In this document: one piece after another, positions 1-7,880 of the stretch | How the letters are laid out: each line of letters starts with the position of its first letter | How positions within the stretch are numbered: the stretch's first letter is position 1 | Assembly (NCBI GenBank): GCA_017544525.1 | Contig: JAFYEA010000027.1 | Coordinates: 3,521 to 67,520 of the forward strand | Direction of reading: 5' to 3' | DNA length: 64,000 bases | Source: Bacilli bacterium | Lineage (GTDB): Bacteria > Bacillota_I > Bacilli_A > RF39 > UBA660 | Notes under the pieces: model-generated | The model's input: only the letters and a program-made list of their open reading frames with translations | Databases searched by the model: none | Told to the model about the DNA's origin: nothing | Translations under genes and position numbers: made by a program

Positions 1-220
1 AATTAGGTATTTTTTTTAATCCAATAAATCCTATTTTAATACTATTATTTAAATAAACTGTATAATTATTAGAATTTAATTCTTTTTTCTTTAAAAACTC
101 TATTCTTTCTTCTCTACTTTTATTTTTGACACCGCCTAAATACATTTGAGTCTCTTTTTGTTTATCCATTTTTAATAATAAATCAACATCATCAATTGTA
201 GTTCTTTTTAAACTAATCAT
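1..220 (-). CDS. GNAT-family N-acetyltransferase, N-terminal part
   Basis: The gene runs off the left edge of the window, leaving 73 codons. The start (ATG at 220) is chosen over an in-frame ATG at 235 because AGAGG lies at proper spacing before it. The product opens MISLKRTTIDDVDLL and continues to a strand reading IGFIGLKKI, the usual layout of the first strands and helices of small GNAT acyltransferases. The acetyl-CoA loop lies outside the window. Family assignment rests on this general pattern; the substrate cannot be told. Confidence 0.55.
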   Translation of the reverse strand, partial: MISLKRTTIDDVDLLLKMDKQKETQMYLGGVKNKSREERIEFLKKKELNSNNYTVYLNNSIKIGFIGLKKIPN

Positions 221-250
221 ATCAATACCTCTCATTTGTATTATAGCAAA

Positions 251-271
251 AAAAGCACTTAATGTGCTTTT
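251..271 (-). terminator. Rho-independent terminator after the Fn3 protein gene
   Basis: Stem AAAGCAC/GTGCTTT with a 5-nt loop, followed on the minus strand by a run of T. It overlaps the stop codon of the gene ending at 270. Confidence 0.8.
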
Positions 272-2786
272 ATTTACTTCTAATAGATTTAATTCCACTT
301 ATTTTACTAAATACTTTTTTAGATTCATCATTAAGTCTATAACTTCTTACTTTATAGTAATAATAATTTCCTTTTTTAGTCTTATCTACATATTGTAATA
401 CTTCTTCTTCACTTGTAATTGTTTTAACTAATGTATATTTTCCGTTCTTTTTAGTTGATCTATAGATTTCATATCCATCAGCTCCATTTACTTTATTAAC
501 ATTAACTGTTACTTTCTTAGAACTTGTCTTTAGTGTGAATCCTGGTGTCTTAGTAGTTTGCTTTAAACTAGCAGTGGCCCATGCACTACATTTACCATAT
601 GAATTACACGCTCTTAATCTAAAGTAATATGTTTTTCCAAGTTCTTGACTATCTTGTGCAACAGTTCCATTATTTGGAAATTCCTCAACTAATGTATAAG
701 TACTTCCATCTAAACTCTTTTCTAATCTATAAATTGCTGCTCCTTTTGCTTCTCCAATAGAAACATTCATAGCGTCATAATTTTTTATACTTACTTTAAG
801 TGTAGGAGTTACTGGAGCGGTTCTAGTATATGCAACATCACTATATGATCCATATACTTTTTTACCACTTACAGTTTTATATGCTCTTGCTTTATAATAA
901 TACTTCTTATTTGCTTTTAATTTCTTATTATTATAATTCAAAGTACTATTTTTAGTTATGGTTGTTACTTTAGTCCATTTTTTATTATCTTCACTTCTAT
1001 ATATTTCATATCCTGTAACATTTACTTTATCCCAAGCAACTTTAATATTATTAGTACCAACTCCATATAATCTAATATTCATCTTATTTGGTGTTGCTTT
1101 TCCACTAACTACACTACTTGTTTTATTACTAATAGCATTAATTGCTTTGACTTTATAATAATATGTTTTTCCATATGTTAATCCAGTATTTGTAAATGAT
1201 AAATCAGTTGTAGTTTTAACCTTAGTCCATTTCTTTTTGTTTTCACTTCTATATACTTCATATTTATTAGCATATTGTACTTCATTCCAACTAATTAATA
1301 CTGAATTATTATTAGCATTTTTCACTTTAACAGTTGGAGCCTTTGTTATTTTAGGATTTTGAGTTGCTTCATAGAATATTCTAATATCTGGATTTTCACC
1401 AACAAATTCACTCATTAATTGATTTGTAGTATTTAGATTAACATTACTTTCATCAAATCCTGGAGCAAATATATATCCTTCTTCTAATTCAAATATAACG
1501 ATTAACATATATCTTTTTGACGCCACAAATGTTGTAACATCATCCCAGTTTTCTTCATGCCAAGATGCTTCTCTAACTCTTACTCCTGGAGTTGAAGTAG
1601 TAATTCCTGATACATCTGGAGTCTTTCCACCTACCGGTGCAACTATTCCAGTAACATTTACTTCATTAATTGATACCATTGGCACTTCATAAATTGGAGA
1701 CTTATAATAAGCCATTGAATATGTCGGTTCAACAGTTGCTCCACTTGTAGATATTGTCCAAACATTCCCGTCAACAGTAAGTGTTGTAGAATTACTTAAC
1801 ATATGTGTGTGTCCTGCATTACCATCTACCCTTATTTGATTAAAGTAATAATATCTCCCTGGTTTAAAAGTTGATTCAGTATATTTAGTACCATTTTCTT
1901 TATACCAAGCACCCATATGAGGTGTCATATATGCTGGTTCTCCAGAAACTGTTTCATAAGTATAATAAGTTTTTACTTCTCCACCATATACTGGTGCTTC
2001 CATATTAGAAGTAATTACTACATTTTCTACTACTGTTCTTAAATTTGGATCATTATAAGTTTCTCGAACAGTTATAGAAATAGTTTTAGTATTAGATGCT
2101 TCATCTGTGACTCTTACTACTAAATTAGAGTTTGATCCTACTACTGTTGGTGTTCCACTTACTACACCTGCACTTGAAACATTAATCCACGCAGGTCCAG
2201 AATCTTTACTAAATGTATAGCTTCCAACACCACCCAATACTCCATCAGAAACTGAGAATTCTTCTATTGGTGTTCCTATATAATTAGCTCCAATGTTGTA
2301 CCTATCGCTTCCATAAAATGTTAATTCATAATCATCAATTTTAGTTACAACATAATTTGGTGAAACATAATAGCTCATTGAATATGTTGGCTCAACAGTT
2401 ATAGATCCTGGACTTATTGTCCATTCACTTCCATCAATAAATACTCTTGTAGTTTCACTTAATTTATAAGTTTCACTACCATCATCTATTCTTACTTGAT
2501 TATGATATTGATATGTTCCTTCTCTAAATACACTACTATCATATCTTTTCCATGTTTCTCCATTCCTAATATACCAAGAACCCATATGTTCTGTCATATA
2601 AGCTGGTTCTCCAACTGTTGTTTCATAAGAATAAAGAGTTTTAGCTTCTCCGCCATATGTAGGTATAGGCATATTAGAAGTTAATTCTACTCTAGTAACA
2701 ACAGTTCTATTATCATCTGCTTTTACAATATTAAAAAAAGCAAACAACACAAATACAATAAATAGTCCTTTAATAATTCTTTTCAT
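270..2786 (-). CDS. Secreted multidomain protein with duplicated surface module and Fn3 domains
   Basis: 838 residues from ATG 2786, which follows GGAGGAAGAT; the ATG 12 nt upstream overlaps that site. An N-terminal signal peptide (KRIIKGLFIVFVLFAFFN) is followed by a module of about 120 residues that recurs about 240 residues later: both copies have RTVV..V..TSNM, YGGE.KT, GEPAYMT.HMG.WY, VEPTYSM.YY. Between them lies a putative Ig-like segment (GPAWINVSSAGVVSGTP). About four fibronectin type III repeats follow (YEVYRSENKKKWTKV, YEIYRSEDNKKWTKV and similar). No LPXTG motif or C-terminal membrane segment is visible, so it is probably released or held by partners. Adhesion or carbohydrate contact is a guess; no catalytic motif is seen. 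Confidence 0.75.
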   Translation of the reverse strand: MKRIIKGLFIVFVLFAFFNIVKADDNRTVVTRVELTSNMPIPTYGGEAKTLYSYETTVGEPAYMTEHMGSWYIRNGETWKRYDSSVFREGTYQYHNQVRIDDGSETYKLSETTRVFIDGSEWTISPGSITVEPTYSMSYYVSPNYVVTKIDDYELTFYGSDRYNIGANYIGTPIEEFSVSDGVLGGVGSYTFSKDSGPAWINVSSAGVVSGTPTVVGSNSNLVVRVTDEASNTKTISITVRETYNDPNLRTVVENVVITSNMEAPVYGGEVKTYYTYETVSGEPAYMTPHMGAWYKENGTKYTESTFKPGRYYYFNQIRVDGNAGHTHMLSNSTTLTVDGNVWTISTSGATVEPTYSMAYYKSPIYEVPMVSINEVNVTGIVAPVGGKTPDVSGITTSTPGVRVREASWHEENWDDVTTFVASKRYMLIVIFELEEGYIFAPGFDESNVNLNTTNQLMSEFVGENPDIRIFYEATQNPKITKAPTVKVKNANNNSVLISWNEVQYANKYEVYRSENKKKWTKVKTTTDLSFTNTGLTYGKTYYYKVKAINAISNKTSSVVSGKATPNKMNIRLYGVGTNNIKVAWDKVNVTGYEIYRSEDNKKWTKVTTITKNSTLNYNNKKLKANKKYYYKARAYKTVSGKKVYGSYSDVAYTRTAPVTPTLKVSIKNYDAMNVSIGEAKGAAIYRLEKSLDGSTYTLVEEFPNNGTVAQDSQELGKTYYFRLRACNSYGKCSAWATASLKQTTKTPGFTLKTSSKKVTVNVNKVNGADGYEIYRSTKKNGKYTLVKTITSEEEVLQYVDKTKKGNYYYYKVRSYRLNDESKKVFSKISGIKSIRSK

Positions 2787-2852
2787 ATCTTCCTCCATCT
2801 GAATTATTTACAATATAATTTTATCATAATTAATTATCATTTAAAATAAAAA

Positions 2853-2874
2853 ACTTAGAATTATTTTTCTAAGT
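2853..2874 (-). terminator. Terminator at the end of the era-recO cluster
   Basis: Stem ACTTAGAA/TTCTAAGT, 6-nt loop, then TTTTTT on the minus strand. It overlaps the recO stop codon. Confidence 0.8.
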
Positions 2875-3589
2875 CTTTTAACATTTTTTTACTTTTAACA
2901 TATACACCAGAATATTCATCATAATATTCTTCTAATATATGATTTATTTCATCACTAACTTTTTTATCTATATCTAAATTACTAATCTTAGATATATCTA
3001 CATAATAATATAATCTTAATAATTTCATTACTTTTTCATCTACTAATGGTTCATTAGTTCTGCATTTAGAACATATATAACCACCTTTAGATAAAGATAA
3101 TGTTACTACTTTAGTGTTACCACATTTAACACAATTGTCTAAATTCAAATTGATACCTAAATATGTTAAATATTGAAGTTCTAATATATTAGTAATCACT
3201 TTAGGATCATGTCCTTCTTCTATTTTTAATATAGCACTTTCCATTAATGGATATATTTCTTCATTTTCGCATTCTTTATATACATTCATTGATAGTTCAC
3301 ATATATAAGTTAAATAACTTATTTTTATAATATCACTCTTTATATTAATAAAATAATCTTTAATATCTCCATCAATTAAAGTAGATAATCCTTTTTCTTT
3401 ATAATACATATGAAAAGTACCATAAGCAAACTTCTCACTTGGTAGTCTTAACTTACTTTTTAAACTCTTGCAACCCTTTGACATACATCCTATTAAACCT
3501 TTTTCTTTAGTAAAAATGTTTAATATTTTACTATTTTCTTTAAAAGGCGTAGTACTAACAACAATTCCTTCCACACTTATTATTTCCAT
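2861..3589 (-). CDS. recO: DNA repair protein RecO
   Basis: 242 residues, the usual RecO length. The N-terminal OB fold starts EIISVEGIVVSTTPFKENSKI. A four-Cys zinc site is present in the C-terminal half (CVKCG about 40 residues before the end of the helical region and CSKC 16 residues later). RecO loads RecA on SSB-coated single strands together with RecR. It is the last gene of the yqfC...era-recO cluster, a conserved Firmicutes order. Oddity: no Shine-Dalgarno precedes ATG 3589, and a perfect 9-bp hairpin (3601-3623) stands just upstream, so translation may depend on a short leader or on read-through. Confidence 0.95.
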   Translation of the reverse strand: MEIISVEGIVVSTTPFKENSKILNIFTKEKGLIGCMSKGCKSLKSKLRLPSEKFAYGTFHMYYKEKGLSTLIDGDIKDYFINIKSDIIKISYLTYICELSMNVYKECENEEIYPLMESAILKIEEGHDPKVITNILELQYLTYLGINLNLDNCVKCGNTKVVTLSLSKGGYICSKCRTNEPLVDEKVMKLLRLYYYVDISKISNLDIDKKVSDEINHILEEYYDEYSGVYVKSKKMLKDLEK

Positions 3590-3600
3590 ATGTACATAAA

Positions 3601-3623
3601 AGCATAAAGTTTTTCTTTATGCT
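3601..3623 (-). terminator. Hairpin between yqzL and recO
   Basis: Perfect stem AGCATAAAG/CTTTATGCT with 5-nt loop followed by only TTTTA on the minus strand. It sits 11 nt before the recO start codon, so it is either a leaky terminator or an RNA structure affecting recO translation. Confidence 0.55.
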
Positions 3624-3703
3624 TATTTTCCTTTCTTATATTCTAGATAATATTCTATTTTACCTGTTTCTTTAAATTTATTCCAAGCATCTTTTTTGTT
3701 CAT
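3623..3703 (-). CDS. yqzL: YqzL-like small protein
   Basis: 26 codons plus stop, too short for most gene callers. ATG 3703 is preceded by AAGGAGAAAGAT, a strong ribosome site. The peptide begins MNKKDAWNKFKETGKIEYY. The aromatic/charged pattern (W..F..TG.I..YL) matches the small YqzL protein known between era and recO in Bacillus; here it is in exactly that position. Function unknown. Identity is supported mainly by position and pattern. Confidence 0.7.
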   Translation of the reverse strand: MNKKDAWNKFKETGKIEYYLEYKKGK

Positions 3704-3746
3704 ATCTTTCTCCTTACAATATTATATTGCAGGAATTAATAAAATA

Positions 3747-4637
3747 TTATTCATCTGTTTTAATTAAATAACCTAAATCTTTAATATATTTCTCTTTTTC
3801 TCTCCATTTTTTAATGGTTTTACAATATAGTTCTAGATATACTTTCTTATCTAATAATTCTTCCATTTCCATTCTAGCTTCAGAACCAATTTGTTTAATC
3901 ATATTGCCATTATGGCCAACTATTATCTTACGAAGTGAATCTCTATCTACAATAATATCAACATATATTTTAACTAAATCTTTTGATTCTTCATAGTTTA
4001 TTAATTTACAAGATATTGAATGAGGGACTTCATCTTCAGTATGAATAAATATCTTTTCTCTTACTATTTCAGATAATCTAAAATCAAGTTCACTAGTAGT
4101 TGTTTCACCATCCATAAAGTATTTAACATTATCAGGTAAATAATCTTTTAATACTTTTATTATTCTATCAACATTATCATTCTTTAGTGCAGATACTGGA
4201 ATGATTTCAGCAAATTCATATAAATCTTTATATTCATCTATCTTTAACAAAATTTCTTCTTCACTTAATTTATCAATCTTATTTAATATTAGAAATACTG
4301 GTTTCTTTAAATCAACTATTTTATCTAATATAAATTTATCACCTTTGCCATAAGGAACTGAAGCATCAACTACAAGTAATACTATATCAACATCATTAAT
4401 TGAATAATATGCTTGATCATTTAGTGCCATTCCAAGTCTATCTACTGGTTTATGTATTCCAGGAGTATCCACAAATACTATTTGAGTATCTTTCTCATTA
4501 TAAATACCTTGAATTAAGTTTCTGGTTGTTTGAGGTTTAGATGATATAATAGCGACTTTCTCTTTGATTATTGAATTAAGTAATGTACTTTTACCTGTAT
4601 TAGGTCTACCAATTATAGCTACAAAACCACTTTTCAT
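3747..4637 (-). CDS. era: GTPase Era, ribosome assembly factor
   Basis: 296 residues, standard length. G1 GRPNTGKST at residues 10-18, G3 DTPG near 58, G4 NKID near 120, and a C-terminal KH domain containing the GXXG-type turn (IVGHNGNMIK). Era binds the 3' end of 16S rRNA and couples 30S maturation to GTP hydrolysis at the membrane. Its ATG overlaps the cdd stop codon (ATGA), so the two are translationally coupled; GAGG at normal spacing lies within cdd. Confidence 0.97.
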   Translation of the reverse strand: MKSGFVAIIGRPNTGKSTLLNSIIKEKVAIISSKPQTTRNLIQGIYNEKDTQIVFVDTPGIHKPVDRLGMALNDQAYYSINDVDIVLLVVDASVPYGKGDKFILDKIVDLKKPVFLILNKIDKLSEEEILLKIDEYKDLYEFAEIIPVSALKNDNVDRIIKVLKDYLPDNVKYFMDGETTTSELDFRLSEIVREKIFIHTEDEVPHSISCKLINYEESKDLVKIYVDIIVDRDSLRKIIVGHNGNMIKQIGSEARMEMEELLDKKVYLELYCKTIKKWREKEKYIKDLGYLIKTDE

Positions 4638-5020
4638 TTTAAATCCTCTTCACTAAATGGAATAGTACAAAGTTCACTTACTTTATTAGTTCTACTTTTT
4701 CCATCAAAACTATAGCATGTTACTTCCATATCATTCTCAAAGAATTCAACAAATACTTGTCTACATAACATACAAGGAGAACCTATACCATTACTACTAT
4801 TCATGATATATAAGCTTTTAAAGTCACCTTTTCTATATCCTTCAGATACTGCTTTTAATATAGCTGTTCTCTCAGCACATATAGTAGCACCATATGAAGC
4901 GTTTTCTACATTAACACCAGTATATTGTTTTCCATCTTTCGTTATTAGTAATGCACCTACTTTATAGTTAGAATATGGTGCATATGCATTCTTTAAAATA
5001 TTTCTTAATTGCTCTTCCAT
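4634..5020 (-). CDS. cdd: Cytidine deaminase
   Basis: 128 residues, the size of the homotetrameric bacterial enzyme. Zinc site: C48-A-E50 in TICAERTA (catalytic Glu50) and C83/C86 in PCMLCRQ. It converts cytidine and deoxycytidine to uridine forms for pyrimidine salvage. Start ATG follows AAGGAGTAAAA. It lies between dgkA and era as in Bacillus. Confidence 0.95.
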   Translation of the reverse strand: MEEQLRNILKNAYAPYSNYKVGALLITKDGKQYTGVNVENASYGATICAERTAILKAVSEGYRKGDFKSLYIMNSSNGIGSPCMLCRQVFVEFFENDMEVTCYSFDGKSRTNKVSELCTIPFSEEDLK

Positions 5021-5029
5021 TTTTACTCC

Positions 5030-5431
5030 TTAAAATATCATATTTACAATCTTAGGCAAGAATATAATAAGTCCCACTATTACAGCAACTATTGCAAATA
5101 CAAATACAGCAGCTGCACTTGTATCTTTAGCCACTTTAGCAAGAGGATGATATTCCTCAGTTACTAAGTCAACCGTAGCTTCAATCGCAGTGTTTATTAA
5201 TTCACAAGATATAACAAGACCTATTGTTAACATAACAATTGCCCATTCATATTTATTAATATTAAAAATAAATCCAAAAATAACAACCAATGCTGCTATA
5301 CCAACATCAACAGCTAAATTTTGTTCATTTCTATAAGCGTATTTTAGTCCTTTAATAGGATATGTAAAACTATTTAATAATTTCTTAATACCTTTTTGTT
5401 TTTTTCTTTCATCTCTTGATATCATATTCAT
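5030..5431 (-). CDS. dgkA: Undecaprenol/diacylglycerol kinase
   Basis: 133 residues with three predicted membrane helices and the DgkA signature region (AYRNEQNLAVDVG early; CELINTAIEATVDLVT with the catalytic Glu and metal-binding Glu). In Gram-positive bacteria this family phosphorylates undecaprenol to recycle the cell-wall lipid carrier. ATG 5431 lies inside the end of ybeY (23-nt overlap) behind GAGGAGG. Confidence 0.93.
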   Translation of the reverse strand: MNMISRDERKKQKGIKKLLNSFTYPIKGLKYAYRNEQNLAVDVGIAALVVIFGFIFNINKYEWAIVMLTIGLVISCELINTAIEATVDLVTEEYHPLAKVAKDTSAAAVFVFAIVAVIVGLIIFLPKIVNMIF

Positions 5432-5849
5432 TTAATATTTCCTCCTCAAGAGCTCTCATTACTTTCTTATCTTCTTCATTCATATGATCATACCCAAGTA
5501 AATGAAGTAGTCCGTGAACAGCTAAATAACTAAATTCTCTTCTTACACTATGCCCATATTCTTTAGCTTGTTCTTCACATCTTTCATAGGAAATATAAAT
5601 TTCACCCAAAAATCTAACATTTTCATAATTAACATCATTTACTTCTTCAAATGCAAAAGATATAACATCAGTAACAGCATCTTTATTTCTATAATCTCTA
5701 TTTATTTCTCTAATTCTTTCATTATCAACAATAATTACATTTAATAGTGGATTTTCTACTTTTAAATGCTTACATGCAAATGTGAGAATATCTGCTATTT
5801 CACTAGTGTCTATCTGTTTATCAGTTGTATTAAATATATAATCCTTCAT
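5409..5849 (-). CDS. ybeY: Endoribonuclease YbeY
   Basis: 146 residues. Zinc motif HGLLHLLGYDH with ligands H112, H116 and H122. YbeY takes part in 16S rRNA 3' end processing and ribosome quality control. GGGGGATTT precedes ATG. It overlaps dgkA by 23 nt, and the cluster order (ybeY-dgkA-cdd-era-recO) is the conserved one. Confidence 0.96.
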   Translation of the reverse strand: MKDYIFNTTDKQIDTSEIADILTFACKHLKVENPLLNVIIVDNERIREINRDYRNKDAVTDVISFAFEEVNDVNYENVRFLGEIYISYERCEEQAKEYGHSVRREFSYLAVHGLLHLLGYDHMNEEDKKVMRALEEEILNEYDIKR

Positions 5850-5859
5850 AAATCCCCCA

Positions 5860-6462
5860 TTAGAATATCTTAATTAAATATAATGCTACTAGTACTAATA
5901 TAGCAATACTTATTATATTTAAGAACCAATCTTTTCTTAAAGGTTTTGGTAAATGATTCCTAATAGCATTTAATGCAGTATATAATAAATATCCTATTAT
6001 TCCACCAACTATATTTAATATAATATCATCTACATCAAAACTTCTACCTATAAAATGTTGGACAACTTCTATTACTAAACTAGAAAGTCCAGATACAATA
6101 AAAATAGTCCATATTTTCTTTATATTACAATAACTAGTTACAAAATACCCAAAAGGTATAAATAAAACTATATTACCAATTACTTGTTTATAGAAAGCAT
6201 CACTACCAAGTTCATATCTTAATATTTCTCTAAATGGCATAAAATTTGTTGAATGAATAGCTGTTAAATCTTGACTTGTAACAAGACGGAACAAAAGTAA
6301 CATATAAGCTATAAAAAATAGATTAAATATTTCCATATGAATAGGCCATTTTTCCCCTTCACCTTTCATTAATCTAGTTATTCTCATAATAATAACAATA
6401 GACAATAAAACTGCTAAACTAGGCCATGCATCAATAATTACACTTTTAATTGCTGCTTCCAT
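5860..6462 (-). CDS. VanZ-like membrane protein
   Basis: 200 residues, about five membrane helices. VanZ-family features: GNIVLFIPFGYF, then EVVQHFIGRSFDVDDIILN followed by GGIIGY. The family is linked to teicoplanin resistance in one enterococcal case but its general role is unknown. Position is notable: the slot between yqfD and ybeY normally holds phoH and pgpH (yqfF) in Bacillus-type clusters, neither of which is here. It overlaps yqfD by 17 nt, with AAAGGAAAA as ribosome site. Confidence 0.85.
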   Translation of the reverse strand: MEAAIKSVIIDAWPSLAVLLSIVIIMRITRLMKGEGEKWPIHMEIFNLFFIAYMLLLFRLVTSQDLTAIHSTNFMPFREILRYELGSDAFYKQVIGNIVLFIPFGYFVTSYCNIKKIWTIFIVSGLSSLVIEVVQHFIGRSFDVDDIILNIVGGIIGYLLYTALNAIRNHLPKPLRKDWFLNIISIAILVLVALYLIKIF

Positions 6463-7606
6463 TTGCTTTTTCCTTTTCTTCTTTATCTATATTAGAAGTA
6501 TATCCAATATTCTTATAAACTTTATAAAATACTTCTATATTCATTTTACTACTATTTGCTTCTTTTTTCAAAACTTTTTTAGAAATAATATATTCATCAT
6601 CATCTAACATATTATTAATTCTTAAATCACTTAATTTAAGCCCCATTTCATATGCTTCATCTCTATTAATAGTATGTTTTTTATTTTGATACACTTTCTT
6701 ACTTTCTCTATATAATTTAAATGGTAAATAAGACTTATCAAGTATTAATTTAATATTATTTTCAGTATTATCACTAGAATATTTTCCTATTAAAGTAAAC
6801 TTATTACCAAATATATCTAAATAATAATGATTAATAATTCTTCCAGTAAAAACTTTTTCTTCATATTCAAAAGGGATACTAGCAGTAACATAGTACCATG
6901 TTTCAGCATATACTTCTCCCTTGGCATTTCCCACACCTACTACTTCATCATTTTTATATATATTCCCACTAATTAATACTTCTCCTTTTTTAACATAATC
7001 ATTCACATCCTTCTTTTTAGTACCACTATATACTACTATTTTCTTAATTACCCCATCCATACTTGCATATATGCTGCTTTCCTTGTATTCTTCTTTTATT
7101 TCTTTCTTTTTTACTCTTTTAGTTAAATTAATCTCATATACACATCCATGCTCATTAATCTCTATCCATTCTAAATCATCTTTATTTGATTCTAATATTT
7201 TATCCTTAATAATCAATAATTCATTAAAACTTTTCTTTCTTTTATATTTACTTATACCATTATCACTTAAACTAACCATTATTTTACTTTTTAATTCACC
7301 ATCAGAAGTATTAATCTTAATATCAAATATAGTCATAGTTAATAATTTAAGTACTAATAAACTAATAATAACAGATATAATCATATATTTATTTATCATA
7401 ATAAAATTCTTAATACCATTCTTACCATAATATTTAATAATATTACATTTATATCTTAATCTAATTCTTTTATAATCTTCATAATCAACAACCAATATAA
7501 AAGAATCTTTATTTTTACATAAAGAATTATAATTAATCTTGTTATATATTAAATAATTAATAAATTTATAAGAGTCACTATATACACATATCTTAACTTT
7601 ATTCAT
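6446..7606 (-). CDS. yqfD: Sporulation protein YqfD-like
   Basis: 386 residues. A cytoplasmic N-terminal part (about 70 residues) is followed by one membrane helix (YMIISVIISLLVLKLLTM), then an extracytoplasmic part with a POTRA-like region and a Lys-rich stretch. Length and layout match YqfD, a forespore-septation-stage protein under SigE in Bacillus. It is directly coupled to the YqfC-like gene (overlap of stop and start). ATG 7606 is preferred to the TTG just upstream. The ribosome site is weak, consistent with coupling. Confidence 0.8.
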   Translation of the reverse strand: MNKVKICVYSDSYKFINYLIYNKINYNSLCKNKDSFILVVDYEDYKRIRLRYKCNIIKYYGKNGIKNFIMINKYMIISVIISLLVLKLLTMTIFDIKINTSDGELKSKIMVSLSDNGISKYKRKKSFNELLIIKDKILESNKDDLEWIEINEHGCVYEINLTKRVKKKEIKEEYKESSIYASMDGVIKKIVVYSGTKKKDVNDYVKKGEVLISGNIYKNDEVVGVGNAKGEVYAETWYYVTASIPFEYEEKVFTGRIINHYYLDIFGNKFTLIGKYSSDNTENNIKLILDKSYLPFKLYRESKKVYQNKKHTINRDEAYEMGLKLSDLRINNMLDDDEYIISKKVLKKEANSSKMNIEVFYKVYKNIGYTSNIDKEEKEKANGSSN

Positions 7607-7829
7607 CAATAAATTCTATTCCTTTAATATTCCCTTTAATTAATAATTCATTTTCATCTAAAGCACATATTATTAAATTAGATCCATTAACTACTAAAGA
7701 CCTATTATTAAGTAGTATATGCATCTTATTAGGCGAAATATCAATCACATTAATATAATTTATCAAATGTAAACAATTCTCTTTTAAATCTATCTCAAAA
7801 CACTTATTATTTAATATATTCTTAATCAT
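7599..7829 (-). CDS. yqfC: YabP/YqfC-family protein
   Basis: 76 residues made of short beta strands: I.DIS...MHILLNNRSLVVNGSNLIICALDENELLIKGNIKGIEF, the YabP/YqfC repeat pattern in which small hydrophobic strands end in a G-x-I-x-x-I motif. YqfC and YqfD form a pair needed for sporulation in Bacillus. No Shine-Dalgarno stands before ATG; TATTAT lies 5 nt upstream of it, so the mRNA may be leaderless. Confidence 0.75.
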   Translation of the reverse strand: MIKNILNNKCFEIDLKENCLHLINYINVIDISPNKMHILLNNRSLVVNGSNLIICALDENELLIKGNIKGIEFIDE

Positions 7830-7857
7830 ATTAAATAATATTAATAAAAAATAAAAA

Positions 7858-7880
7858 AATACGATATATCATATCGTATT
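7858..7880 (-). terminator. Terminator after the hybrid histidine kinase
   Basis: Stem AATACGATAT/ATATCGTATT, 3-nt loop, then TTTTTTT on the minus strand. It separates the kinase gene from yqfC. Confidence 0.85.
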
